Assembly (NCBI GenBank): GCA_905215345.1 | Contig: CAJMPR010000001.1 | Coordinates: 186,001-250,000, forward strand | DNA length: 64,000 bases | Direction: 5' to 3' | DNA from: an uncultured bacterium | GTDB taxonomy: Bacteria > Bacteroidota > Bacteroidia > Bacteroidales > Bacteroidaceae | Notes under the pieces: generated by a model | The model's input: the letters and a program-made list of their open reading frames with translations, nothing else | Databases searched by the model: none | What the model was told of the DNA's origin: nothing | In this document: piece by piece, positions 27,203 to 36,433 of the stretch | How positions within the stretch are numbered: position 1 is the stretch's first letter | Layout of the letters: every line of letters begins with the position of its first letter | Made by a program: the position numbers and the translations under genes

Positions 27203-28213
27203 ATGATTAGAGAAGTAAAATTTGAAAGTCAAGACCGTCGTATCAAAGGCATCATTGCTGCCCTGAACGCTAACGGCATCAAAGACATCGAGGAAGCTAA
27301 CGCCATTTGCGACGCTGCCGGACTTGATCCTTATAAAACGTGTGAAGAAACTCAGCCTATCTGCTTCGAAAATGCAAAGTGGGCTTACGTAGTAGGTTGT
27401 GCTATTGCTATCAAGAAAGGTTGCAAAAACGCTGCTGAAGCTGCTGAAGCTATCGGTATCGGTCTGCAAGCATTCTGTATTCCGGGTTCTGTAGCCGACG
27501 ACCGTAAGGTTGGTATCGGCCATGGTAACCTGGCAGCTATGTTGCTCCGCGAAGAAACTAAGTGTTTTGCTTTCTTGGCAGGTCACGAATCATTCGCTGC
27601 AGCAGAAGGTGCAATCAAGATTGCAGCTAAAGCTGACAAAGTACGTAAAGAACCTTTGCGTTGTATCCTGAACGGTTTGGGTAAGGATGCCGCACAGATT
27701 ATCTCTCGTATCAACGGCTTTACTTATGTTCAGACTCAGTTTGATTACTATACTAGTGAACTGAAAGTAGTTCGCGAAATCGCTTACTCTGACGGTGATC
27801 GTGCAAAAGTTAAATGCTATGGTTGTGACGACGTTCGCGAAGGTGTAGCTGTTATGTGGAAAGAAGGCGTAGACGTATCTATCACAGGTAACTCTACCAA
27901 CCCGACTCGTTTCCAACACCCGGTTGCTGGTACTTATAAGAAAGAACGTGGTTTGGCTGGTAAGCCTTACTTTTCAGTAGCATCAGGTGGTGGTACAGGT
28001 CGTACACTCCATCCGGATAACATGGCTGCCGGTCCTGCTTCTTATGGTATGACAGACACAATGGGTCGTATGCACTCAGACGCTCAGTTCGCTGGTTCTT
28101 CATCAGTTCCTGCTCACGTAGAAATGATGGGATTCCTGGGTATTGGTAACAATCCTATGGTAGGTTGTACAGTGGCTTGTGCTGTAGACGTATCTCAGGC
28201 TTTGAGCAAGTAA
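27203..28213 (+). CDS. GGGtGRT motif protein
   Basis: A 336-residue cytoplasmic protein named for its SGGGTGRTLHPDNMA segment near residue 265. Other marked stretches are FESQDRRIKGIIAALNANGI, CCYGCDDVREG-type KVKCYGCDDVREGVAVMWKE and a C-terminal NPMVGCTVACAVDVSQAL. Nine or more cysteines (C31, C44, C50 region, plus the YGCDD and VGCTVAC motifs) could bind a cluster made by the NifU-like partner. The pair is widespread in anaerobes but I know of no established function. Strong codon bias and an AAGGAGG site (27188-27195) suggest abundant protein. Confidence 0.85.
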   Translation: MIREVKFESQDRRIKGIIAALNANGIKDIEEANAICDAAGLDPYKTCEETQPICFENAKWAYVVGCAIAIKKGCKNAAEAAEAIGIGLQAFCIPGSVADDRKVGIGHGNLAAMLLREETKCFAFLAGHESFAAAEGAIKIAAKADKVRKEPLRCILNGLGKDAAQIISRINGFTYVQTQFDYYTSELKVVREIAYSDGDRAKVKCYGCDDVREGVAVMWKEGVDVSITGNSTNPTRFQHPVAGTYKKERGLAGKPYFSVASGGGTGRTLHPDNMAAGPASYGMTDTMGRMHSDAQFAGSSSVPAHVEMMGFLGIGNNPMVGCTVACAVDVSQALSK

Positions 28214-28234
28214 TATAAGTTACTGTATATAGAT

Positions 28235-28267
28235 AAACTCCTGTAATCATTAAGGTTGCAGGAGTTT
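28235..28267 (+). terminator. Terminator of the GGGtGRT operon
   Basis: AAACTCCTG (28235-28243) pairs with CAGGAGTTT (28259-28267), followed by CTGTTTATTT. It sits 22 bp after the stop. Confidence 0.75.
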
Positions 28268-28341
28268 CTGTTTATTTATGGTACATAGTTAGCCGCCTAA
28301 GGACAAGAGAGAGTATAAATGCATCCTGTCAGTCACCATAT

Positions 28342-28923
28342 TTATACAGTGCCTTTTCTACAAACACAATCTATCAGGTGATCATTAATAAAGCCTGCAG
28401 CCTGCAAGTGAGCATAACAAATCGTTGATCCGAAGAACTTGAATCCACGCTTTTTCATATCCTTGCTCATAGCATCAGATATGGGAGATGATGCAGGAAT
28501 TTCACTCATAGATCGCACAGAATTAACAATGGGCATTCTATTTGGAAAGAAAGAGAGCGTATAGTCATAAAAGCTGCCGAACTCTTTTTGCAACGCAAGA
28601 AACACCTTTGCATTAGTGATTGCAGATTTGATTTTCAGACGGTTTTTCACAATACCATCAAACTGCATCAACCATTCAACGTCTTCATCATTCATTTGCG
28701 CCACGCGCTCGGCATCGAAATCGTAAAAAGCTTTGCGGTAACCTTCCCGTTTTCTAAGAATGGTTATCCAACTCAGTCCGGCTTGGGCACTTTCCAACAC
28801 AAGGAATTCAAACAGCACCTTGTCATTAGTTACTAACCTTCCCCACTCCTCGTCATGATATTTAACATACAATTCGTCGGTTCCACACCAACCACAACGC
28901 CCATTTACAATGTCTTGCATCAT
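28342..28923 (-). CDS. tag: DNA-3-methyladenine glycosylase I
   Basis: A 193-residue base-excision repair enzyme that removes 3-methyladenine. Signature parts: RCGWCGTDELYVKYHDEEWG at the N-terminus (zinc Cys and His), SAQAGLSWITILRKREGYRK with the catalytic-pocket Trp and Glu region, and the C-terminal zinc block YAHLQAAGFINDHLIDCVCR (His and Cys ligands). Length is normal. Start may be the second Met (28920). Confidence 0.96.
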   Translation of the reverse strand: MMQDIVNGRCGWCGTDELYVKYHDEEWGRLVTNDKVLFEFLVLESAQAGLSWITILRKREGYRKAFYDFDAERVAQMNDEDVEWLMQFDGIVKNRLKIKSAITNAKVFLALQKEFGSFYDYTLSFFPNRMPIVNSVRSMSEIPASSPISDAMSKDMKKRGFKFFGSTICYAHLQAAGFINDHLIDCVCRKGTV

Positions 28924-28994
28924 AAGTTTTCACTTTTAGTAAATAATCTATATCTATACCTTCAGAAAGGATATTCTTGTTATTGTTTCAAGCA

Positions 28995-31900
28995 TCAGCA
29001 ATACTTTTTCAATACCGCCATCAACTTCGTCTTGTCAATCGGTTTTATGAGATAATCATTGCAACCTGCTGCCAATGCAGCCATACGATCGGACTCGAAA
29101 GCATGAGCAGTGAGGGCAACAATAGGAAGTTCAGAATTAAATTTACGAATTTCAGCCGTCGCCGATAAGCCATCCATTACAGGCATTTTCATATCCATAA
29201 ACAACAAGTCTATATGCTCGCTACGCACTATATCTAAGGTTTCTTTTCCATTTACAGCATGCAATAATTCATAGTTCTTTTGCAACAAAGTTGATACAAG
29301 TTGAAAATTACTATGCATATCTTCCGCTATAAGAATTTTCTTTTTCTCCGTGGAAACAGTTTTTGAACGAGCAATTTCTTCATCTATTTCCATATCCCTA
29401 GACTCTACTTGTTTTGACACAACACCTGCAATAGGTATGTCCATTTTACAAGGCAAGAATGCCCAAAACAAAGAACCTTTCTCATATACCGATTCGAAGC
29501 CGACACTACCTCCCATGGCTTCAGCTATTGCCTTACAAATAGAAAGTCCCAACCCTGTCCCTTGAGCAAACTCATCGAGTTTTTCAAAACGCTGGAAAAC
29601 TTTTCCTTTTTTCTCATTAGCTATACCTATACCGGAGTCTTTCACATAAAAATAAATTCCCCCATCCTGAGGCTCGTATCCCATTTTAATATAACCTTCC
29701 GGAGTATATTTAATAGAATTAGTAACGTAATTGGTTAATATCTGGGCTACCCGGTTACGGTCAAGTACCACTTTACAACAAGCGTAAGGGTTAACAGAAA
29801 TCAACTCGACCTTAGGATTCTTGAGACGTTGTCTCATGGATACAGTCATATTATTAAAATATTCTGAAAAGTCGAACGACTCATATTTCAATTCTACAGA
29901 ACCAGCTTCCAGCTTGGACAAGTCAAGAATATCACTTATCAACTTTAACAGCAATTCATTATTGTTATTGATAATCTGTATATACTCTTCCTTATCCTCT
30001 TCCTCAGCATATGCCATTAATTCGGAGAAACCTACAATCGCATTCAACGGAGTACGGATTTCATGACTCATATTAGCCAAAAACGCTGATTTCAATTTAT
30101 CTGATTGTTCAGCCTGACGTTTGGCTTCCTGTAATTCAACAATCATTCGCTCCCGTTCCGTGACATTATCTACGCGTATAACAATGCCGTCCATCATGTC
30201 ATCCTCCAGAAAAACCGGGGTAGCAAAAACTTCTACAACATGTGAATCATCCAGCCAAAATTTAATTTGCTCCGTTTGATGAGAAGCAAAGGCACGTTGC
30301 AACACACAGTCCTTACATGGAGAAGTCCGGTTATGAGCACTCTTGTAACACAATTCTCCTTTTTTATAGGCTTCATAAGAAAGACTCTTTGAGCAAAGAG
30401 AAATATTTTCCCATTGCACAACATAATCCTTTGAAATGTAAGCCAAACCCGAATTTGTATTATTAAGAACAAGCTCATTCTGACGTATTAGGTCATTCAA
30501 TGCTTCCTTATTCTTCAATAAAGTCAATTCGGTTTCTTTATGTGCATTGATATTAAGCGTCATTCCGAACATATATTTATAAGGAGCATCATTTAACAAG
30601 GTCGTTTCGAGCATACCACGCGATTCGCACCACTGATATTCCCCATCACCGTCAAAGTCAATCCGGTATTCCACTTCCCACACATCTTCCTCTTGATTCA
30701 CTGCTTTCTGCAAAGTAGTGACAAACTTTTTCCTATCTTCAGGATGAACTAAAAGAAGATATTTCTCCACGGTATTAACTTCCATCGCCCTTCTTCCGGT
30801 CTTATCAAATCCTTCACCAAAACTCACTCTGTTCTTGTCTGGTTCATAAAACCAGGTAAAAGCATCCATTGCTTCCATAGTGATGCCCAGCAATTGAGCA
30901 CGTCTTTTCAAATCATTCTGCAAACTCTGATCCCAACGAGTATTAAGCAACAGACGTTTTCCATTGTCCTCAATAATACTTTTGCGCACAATAGTATCAT
31001 AACTACGACCATCCCTTAATACAATCCGCTCTAATCCTAAATAAGGAGTTCCAGTATTGAATACCTCAAAATCGGTCTTTTGGATACGTTCCACTTCATC
31101 TTCTGTCAACACATCATAAGTGGTTTTATCCTCAGTGGTACCAAACATTTGCTTGCTTTCTTCATTACAGAAAACATATCGGAAATTATCTTCCACATCT
31201 TTTATATGTATGGATAGTGGAAGACTGTTCAGTACTTTATAGAAGAATTGCTGTTTATTACGCAACAAGGTATTATTTTTGCGTGTACCGACATACTTCA
31301 CTACTTTTCCACCAGTAACACATTCATAGGGCGCACCGCTGATAGTACAGAACTGCCATTCAGAGCTATCCGGTAGCATCACCCGGCTATCAAATGAGAA
31401 CGTATAATATTCTCCTTTGCTCATCCTGTCTATGATATTTGCAACACGGCTTCGATCATCCGGGTGCAGAGTTCTCAAATAAAGGTCTATAGAAACAGGC
31501 TTTGACTGATCATATCCATTCAAAGGCTCATTATCGCTATAAAACATCTTCTCTACCACATCAAACTCCCAAAGCATAATATCGGTAGCTTTCATGGCAA
31601 GCTCCATTTTACGACGACTTTGGCGAAGAACTTCTTCCTTCTCTACAGAATCCGTGATGTCTTCAAAGATGAAAATATAATTAGCGCTCTCACCGGTTTT
31701 ATCATAAAGAGGATTTCCATTACACTTCAGATAACAAGTACATGTACGGGTAGAAAAGAAACGTTCTTCCTTCCGCTGACTATCAAAATCGTACAAGAAA
31801 CTCGTTTGTATGGGATGTCCGCAACGAACAGCCTCTTTGACTTCATCGGGCACTAAAGCATTATCGTTTATGTTCAGTTTCTTTTCGAGTAATGACTGCG

Positions 31901-32021
31901 CATCAGCCCCAAAGATCTGACAGAACCGATCATTACACCTCACCAAAGTCCCGTCAGTCGTGAAGAACCCAATGCCCACTGGAAGTGAATTAAAAATAGA
32001 TAGTAGCTGTTCCTGCTCCAT
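28995..32021 (-). CDS. Soluble multi-PAS hybrid sensor histidine kinase/response regulator
   Basis: A 1008-residue protein without membrane segments or signal peptide, so it senses inside the cell. Four to five PAS/PAC units fill about 1-630 (LLSIFNSLPVGIGFFTTDG; QFFYKVLNSLPLSIHIKDVE; ELVLNNTNSGLAYISKDYVV). The fifth contains a Cys cluster (CYKSAHNRTSPCKDCVLQRA) that could bind metal or sense redox. Then HisKA with the phospho-His (FLANMSHEIRTPLNAIVGFS), HATPase (N-box TNYVTNSIKYTPEG, GIGIA, GTGLGLSICKA) and a C-terminal receiver (DLLFMDMKMPVMDG, phospho-Asp, and LIKPID). No output gene is adjacent; target unknown. Confidence 0.95.
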   Translation of the reverse strand: MEQEQLLSIFNSLPVGIGFFTTDGTLVRCNDRFCQIFGADAQSLLEKKLNINDNALVPDEVKEAVRCGHPIQTSFLYDFDSQRKEERFFSTRTCTCYLKCNGNPLYDKTGESANYIFIFEDITDSVEKEEVLRQSRRKMELAMKATDIMLWEFDVVEKMFYSDNEPLNGYDQSKPVSIDLYLRTLHPDDRSRVANIIDRMSKGEYYTFSFDSRVMLPDSSEWQFCTISGAPYECVTGGKVVKYVGTRKNNTLLRNKQQFFYKVLNSLPLSIHIKDVEDNFRYVFCNEESKQMFGTTEDKTTYDVLTEDEVERIQKTDFEVFNTGTPYLGLERIVLRDGRSYDTIVRKSIIEDNGKRLLLNTRWDQSLQNDLKRRAQLLGITMEAMDAFTWFYEPDKNRVSFGEGFDKTGRRAMEVNTVEKYLLLVHPEDRKKFVTTLQKAVNQEEDVWEVEYRIDFDGDGEYQWCESRGMLETTLLNDAPYKYMFGMTLNINAHKETELTLLKNKEALNDLIRQNELVLNNTNSGLAYISKDYVVQWENISLCSKSLSYEAYKKGELCYKSAHNRTSPCKDCVLQRAFASHQTEQIKFWLDDSHVVEVFATPVFLEDDMMDGIVIRVDNVTERERMIVELQEAKRQAEQSDKLKSAFLANMSHEIRTPLNAIVGFSELMAYAEEEDKEEYIQIINNNNELLLKLISDILDLSKLEAGSVELKYESFDFSEYFNNMTVSMRQRLKNPKVELISVNPYACCKVVLDRNRVAQILTNYVTNSIKYTPEGYIKMGYEPQDGGIYFYVKDSGIGIANEKKGKVFQRFEKLDEFAQGTGLGLSICKAIAEAMGGSVGFESVYEKGSLFWAFLPCKMDIPIAGVVSKQVESRDMEIDEEIARSKTVSTEKKKILIAEDMHSNFQLVSTLLQKNYELLHAVNGKETLDIVRSEHIDLLFMDMKMPVMDGLSATAEIRKFNSELPIVALTAHAFESDRMAALAAGCNDYLIKPIDKTKLMAVLKKYC

Positions 32022-32178
32022 ACCCTTGATATGTATATAAGTTTTTCGTTCTCAAACGAATACAAATATAGAATCTTTTTTTGCAGAAAAATCTAAAAGG
32101 GCTAATTTTATTTATTTTCCGGTGTAGAGTACCACGTTTCATCGATTACTTTTCTCTAATTTCAATACCCTGAAACTA

Positions 32179-32209
32179 TTGGCTTCTATATTGAAAGGAA
32201 TTATCTTTG
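32179..32209 (+). promoter_or_regulatory. Promoter of the MFS gene giving a nearly leaderless start
   Basis: TTG (32179-32181), 20-bp gap, TATCTTTG (32202-32209). Transcription would begin about 3-7 bp downstream of the -7 box, at or next to the ATG at 32214. Confidence 0.7.
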
Positions 32210-32213
32210 CAAC

Positions 32214-33398
32214 ATGAAAACAGAACTAAAAGAAAATGACGGACTTCCCGCACATATACTTTGGACTCTTGCCATCGTAGCAGGAATCTCCGTAGCCAAC
32301 TTATACTATAACCAGCCTTTGCTGAACGTCATGCGCCATGAGTTGGGTGTATCAGAGTTCAAAACAAATCTGATTGCGATGATAACGCAGGTTGGCTACG
32401 CCTTGGGATTACTATTCATAGTACCTTTGGGCGATCTCTATCAACGAAAAAAGATCATTTTAATCAATTTCTTTTTACTGATATTCCCCTTATTGGCAAT
32501 AGCTGTTGCTCCCAATATTTACATTATCTGGGTAGCATCCCTGGTCACCGGCATTTGTTCTATGATACCTCAAATTTTTGTACCGATTGCTTCGCAATTC
32601 TCCCGCCCTGAAAACAAGGGACGCAATGTAGGAATTGTCATATCAGGATTATTAACCGGTATATTAGCCTCACGTGTTGTAAGCGGTTTCATTGGAGAAA
32701 TTTTAGGGTGGCGTGAAATGTATCTCATCGCAGCAGGTTTGATGCTGATATGCGCCATTGTCGTATTAAAAGTATTACCAGACATACGCCCTACTTTTCA
32801 AGGGAAATACAATGATTTAATGAAATCACTCTATATGCTGGTGAAGACGTATCCGGCACTTCGTATATACTCTATGCGCGCAGGAGTAGCATTTGGCTCA
32901 TTCCTGGCAATGTGGTCGTGTCTGGCATTCAAAATGGGAGAAGCACCTTTTTATGCCAACAGCGATGTAATTGGCATACTGGGATTATGTGGCATAGCAG
33001 GTGCACTGACCGCATCATTTGTAGGTAAATACGTAAAGAAAGTAGGTATTCGTAATTTCAATTTTATAGGTTGTGGACTAAACCTGCTGGCATGGGTTTC
33101 ACTATACTTTTATGGAAATACATATGCAGGAATCATAGCAGGTGTAATCCTTATAGATATAGGCATGCAATGTATTCAACTTAGCAACCAAACCAGCATT
33201 TTCGACATTTGTCCATCGGCGTCTAACCGTGTTAATACAATTTTCATGACTACTTATTTCATTGGAGGTTCCTTAGGCACTTTCCTTGCAGGTAGTTGCT
33301 GGCAAAGATGGAGTTGGAGCGGTGTAGCAGGGATAGGCACTGTATTAACACTAATTTCACTGCTAATCACTATCTGTCATAAAGAGACAAAGCTATAA
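32214..33398 (+). CDS. MFS transporter
   Basis: A 394-residue inner-membrane protein with about 12 hydrophobic helices. The opening helix and loop VANLYYNQPLLNVMRHELGV and the 2-3 loop PLGDLYQRKKII (the DxxxRR/K-type MFS signature A) mark the drug/metabolite exporter-like subgroup. Middle loop begins at about residue 190 (KVLPDIRPTFQGKYNDLMKS). Substrate cannot be told from the sequence. It stands alone, divergent from the histidine kinase, with a clear promoter. Confidence 0.92.
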   Translation: MKTELKENDGLPAHILWTLAIVAGISVANLYYNQPLLNVMRHELGVSEFKTNLIAMITQVGYALGLLFIVPLGDLYQRKKIILINFFLLIFPLLAIAVAPNIYIIWVASLVTGICSMIPQIFVPIASQFSRPENKGRNVGIVISGLLTGILASRVVSGFIGEILGWREMYLIAAGLMLICAIVVLKVLPDIRPTFQGKYNDLMKSLYMLVKTYPALRIYSMRAGVAFGSFLAMWSCLAFKMGEAPFYANSDVIGILGLCGIAGALTASFVGKYVKKVGIRNFNFIGCGLNLLAWVSLYFYGNTYAGIIAGVILIDIGMQCIQLSNQTSIFDICPSASNRVNTIFMTTYFIGGSLGTFLAGSCWQRWSWSGVAGIGTVLTLISLLITICHKETKL

Positions 33399-33466
33399 AA
33401 GAAAAGACCATTGCTTATCAAAAGTTGCATATATCGTCCATATTATTTTAAAATTAACCAAATATA

Positions 33467-33498
33467 GTTGTATATTTTAATCCATAATAGTATTTTTG
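33467..33498 (+). promoter_or_regulatory. Promoter of the LruC-domain gene
   Basis: GTTG (33467-33470) and TATTTTTG (33491-33498) are 20 bp apart, matching the Bacteroides -33/-7 pattern; ATG follows at 33541. Confidence 0.7.
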
Positions 33499-33540
33499 TA
33501 GCGTATTAGTTTGCTAATCAAAAAATAAAATACAAACGCT

Positions 33541-35499
33541 ATGAACAAAAAATGGATTGGAACTGCTTTGATTGCTATATTCGCATTCAGCAGCTGCGCT
33601 GAGAAAGAAGTTTATCAAAGTCCTAAATTTAACGACTTTGACTTTTCTACTGTTCAATCAACAACCAGTCTCGAGGTGAGCTATGCCAATTGTGGTGTAG
33701 AAGCTAATGTATATTTTGAGGTTTACGATGAGATGCCGGTTACCCCTACCGAATATGGCTATACAAAAAAGTCTGATGTGACTCCTCTTTTTACAGCCTA
33801 TACAGCTGATAACAGCACTTTTAAGCAGACTATAGAGTTACCTGCCTATTTAAAAAAGGTATATATCTATACTCCTTCTTTCTTTGCCCAGACACTGATA
33901 GAAGCAGATGTAACAAACGGTATCATTAAAGCTGCAGATGAAACAGTAACAGAAGCGATATCCAGAAGTGTGACAACTACCAAAAGTGAATTTAACAGTT
34001 ACATGGTTACAAAAGACCATCCAGCTGAATATAATGATGACCGTTGGAAAACATGGTTAGGTGATTACAACTTAAAGAGAAACGGAGAGATAGGCTATAA
34101 GTATACGGGAAAATTAGCCGCCAATGATCGAGACGGTCTTTATACCGCACACTCTCAGGTAATTAACATCAATAAGACGTGCCCGGAAGAGTTGCGTTGT
34201 TATTCTGATATATCCATTACTGAACCTGCTGAAATTGCAGTAACTTTCCTTGGGCAAAACACTTGCTGGAATTGCTCCATGGGCTATTACTATTATAAAG
34301 CAGGAAATGCTCCCGCAACTTTAAATGATGCCAATATTATTATGCTGTTTCCTAACACGCAAGACGGAAAATGGAGTAACAATCCCAGTGCGGCAAACAA
34401 GACAGCCGGTATAGACCGTTTGACAGCCGTACAATTAAAATATTACCCCAATATCGCCAGTGGTAGTAAAGAAGGTGAAACTAATGCCTTCCCTGCCGGA
34501 TACAAAGTAGGTCTCGTCATTGCCAACAACGCATGGAGTAATCGTATCAGTGGTTTTACAAGCAATAAGCACTATCGTTCTGCAACTTCCGAGGGCTTAA
34601 GTATTGACAACAGTGGTAATGCCTTTCATTCTCCGCGTACTGCAGCCTATAATTATAAAGATTTCGTTATGGTTTCTTTTGAAGATCATGTAGATGACCA
34701 AAACTTTAGCGATGTAGTTGTTGCATTGAAGTCTAATCCGGTTGAAGCTATCGAAGTAGATCCGGATGTAGATCCAGATAAGAATCAGACAACAGCAGAG
34801 GTATTAAAAGGCATTTATGCATTTGAGGATCTTTGGCCCAGTAAGGGAGACTATGATATGAATGATGTTATAGTACGTTACAATTATGGAAAGACTTTTG
34901 ATAAAGACAATAATATCTATGCTGAATCATTCATTCTCAAGACATTCCAGAATTTTGCCGGAAACAGCAACGGTTTAGCTTTTAGATTGATTGGCGTAGG
35001 ACGTGCTTCGACCATCACATGTTATATCCGCAAACCGGGAGAAAAAGAGTTCAGTGAGACAAACTTCACTTTCGAAAAAGACGATAACGTTTATATCCTG
35101 ACGGAGAATGTGAAAGAAATTATAGGAGCAGAGTATAAAGTAACACTAAAATATGATACCCCTGTAACTACACCGTCAGAAGCCCAACCTTTTATCTTCA
35201 AGAATGGAGAAAGCGGAAAACGTTGGGAAGTACATATTCCGAAAGAAAAGCCTACATCTAAAATGGATATGTCTTACTTCCAAAAGGGAGATGACACGTC
35301 TAACCCATCACAAAATATCTATTACGTACGCGAAGGTAATTACCCGTTTGCTTTCTTTTTGAGTGGAGCTAATGAAAATGACATTCAGAAATTATTGGAT
35401 GGAAAAAATGAGAAAAAGCCTATCGACCTACTGTATAAAGGATATAACGGTTGGGTAAAAAGTAATGGTAAAGATAACCAGAACTGGTATAAAGAATAA
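33541..35499 (+). CDS. LruC domain-containing (DUF4842) lipoprotein
   Basis: A 652-residue lipoprotein with signal MNKKWIGTALIAIFAFSSC. The N-terminal part (about 25-430) has beta-sandwich-like strands. The LruC signature is FEDLWPSKGDYDMNDVIVRY near residue 430, followed by a C-terminal beta-rich domain (WEVHIPKEKPTSKMDMSYF; DLLYKGYNGWVKSNGKDNQN). The Asp-rich GDYDMND turn suggests calcium binding. LruC was named from a leucine-repressed gene in Leptospira; Bacteroides copies are likely surface proteins, role unknown. Confidence 0.85.
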   Translation: MNKKWIGTALIAIFAFSSCAEKEVYQSPKFNDFDFSTVQSTTSLEVSYANCGVEANVYFEVYDEMPVTPTEYGYTKKSDVTPLFTAYTADNSTFKQTIELPAYLKKVYIYTPSFFAQTLIEADVTNGIIKAADETVTEAISRSVTTTKSEFNSYMVTKDHPAEYNDDRWKTWLGDYNLKRNGEIGYKYTGKLAANDRDGLYTAHSQVININKTCPEELRCYSDISITEPAEIAVTFLGQNTCWNCSMGYYYYKAGNAPATLNDANIIMLFPNTQDGKWSNNPSAANKTAGIDRLTAVQLKYYPNIASGSKEGETNAFPAGYKVGLVIANNAWSNRISGFTSNKHYRSATSEGLSIDNSGNAFHSPRTAAYNYKDFVMVSFEDHVDDQNFSDVVVALKSNPVEAIEVDPDVDPDKNQTTAEVLKGIYAFEDLWPSKGDYDMNDVIVRYNYGKTFDKDNNIYAESFILKTFQNFAGNSNGLAFRLIGVGRASTITCYIRKPGEKEFSETNFTFEKDDNVYILTENVKEIIGAEYKVTLKYDTPVTTPSEAQPFIFKNGESGKRWEVHIPKEKPTSKMDMSYFQKGDDTSNPSQNIYYVREGNYPFAFFLSGANENDIQKLLDGKNEKKPIDLLYKGYNGWVKSNGKDNQNWYKE

Positions 35500-35525
35500 C
35501 ATCGTCCATCAATAACAATTTTAGA

Positions 35526-35566
35526 AGACTGTATTACTGAGGTTTATTCGGTAATGCAGTCTTTTT
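35526..35566 (+). terminator. Terminator of the LruC-domain gene
   Basis: AGACTGTATTAC (35526-35537) pairs with GTAATGCAGTCT (35551-35562, one G-U pair), then TTTTT. Confidence 0.85.
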
Positions 35567-35590
35567 GATAAAAAAGAGTTTTCAATAAGT

Positions 35591-35621
35591 TTTGATTCCT
35601 GATATAAAAAGTTTATATTTG
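35591..35621 (+). promoter_or_regulatory. Promoter of the 210-residue membrane-protein gene
   Basis: TTTG (35591-35594), 19-bp gap, TATATTTG (35614-35621): full matches to both Bacteroides elements. ATG is at 35669. Confidence 0.75.
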
Positions 35622-35668
35622 TCAAAACAGGTATATATTATCAAATATTTATCAAAACTTATCGTATT

Positions 35669-36301
35669 ATGGACACACAAAAGAAAATCACTGTGGTAGG
35701 AGTTCTCTCCGAAGGTATTGGTTTAGGTATTAAAAATGCAATATCTATGTTGGGAGCTACCGTTCTTTGGCTACTTACTATCTGGATTCCCTATTTAAAT
35801 GTTGGTACTACCATCGCCATGACAACGATTCCCATTGAGTTGAGTAAAGGAAAAGTTATTTCTCCCCTATTCATTTTCGACGGAAAATACCGTAAGTTCA
35901 TGGGAGAATACTTCACGTTGATAGGTTTGATGTATCTTGCCATTATCCCCGCTTTATTCTTCATGATCATACCAGGAATCATCATATCCATAGGCTGGTC
36001 ACTTGCAATCTATATTTTACTTGATAAAGGTGTAGCTCCGGGCGAAGCTATGATTCGAAGCAACAAAGCCACTTATGGCTACAAATGGACTATCTTCGGC
36101 GTGTCATTCCTGTTGGGCTTGGCATTCTATATCCTCTTTTGGATTATATTCGCCATTGCAAGCGATGGATTCGCAATGTTACTTCTGTTCCTCGTCGGCA
36201 TTGTCTACACTGTGGCAACACTCGGATGCAGCGCAGTTATCTATCGCAACCTGACAGCAGAGCCCAAACCGGAAACAATGGAAACTGTAGTAGAAGTATA
36301 A
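35669..36301 (+). CDS. Integral membrane protein of unknown function
   Basis: A 210-residue protein with five or six hydrophobic segments: ISMLGATVLWLLTIWIPYLN, YFTLIGLMYLAIIPALFFMI, IIPGIIISIGWSLAIYILLD, WTIFGVSFLLGLAFYILFWI and MLLLFLVGIVYTVATLGCSA. The loop GVAPGEAMIRSNKATYGYKW between helices is typical of a broad family of DUF975/GlpM-like membrane proteins with unknown role. It has its own promoter and a strong terminator, so it is a single-gene unit. Confidence 0.8.
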   Translation: MDTQKKITVVGVLSEGIGLGIKNAISMLGATVLWLLTIWIPYLNVGTTIAMTTIPIELSKGKVISPLFIFDGKYRKFMGEYFTLIGLMYLAIIPALFFMIIPGIIISIGWSLAIYILLDKGVAPGEAMIRSNKATYGYKWTIFGVSFLLGLAFYILFWIIFAIASDGFAMLLLFLVGIVYTVATLGCSAVIYRNLTAEPKPETMETVVEV

Positions 36302-36328
36302 ACTACTATTGAGAAATACAAAAAATTA

Positions 36329-36388
36329 CCCCCTTTCCCAACTTCTCACATTATCTTAAAGCGAAGAAGAGAAAGGGGGCGTTCTTTT
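36329..36388 (+). terminator. Terminator after the membrane-protein gene
   Basis: CCCCCTTTC (36329-36337) pairs with GAAAGGGGG (36371-36379); the loop can fold further through ACTTCTC and GAAGAAG. GTTCTTTT follows. Confidence 0.75.
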
Positions 36389-36425
36389 GGAAAAAGAAAA
36401 AATGCAAAAGATACAAAACATTTAG

Positions 36426-36433
36426 TATCTTTG
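36426..36433 (+). promoter_or_regulatory. Candidate -7 box for the HTH-gene leader
   Basis: TATCTTTG is an exact TAnnTTTG match. No TTTG sits at the -33 position. If used, it gives a leader of about 330 bases before the HTH gene. Confidence 0.5.

Noticed and set aside
29821..30066. Small plus-strand frames opposite the histidine kinase
   Set aside because: They overlap a long, clearly coding gene and show no domain, start context or independent codon pattern.
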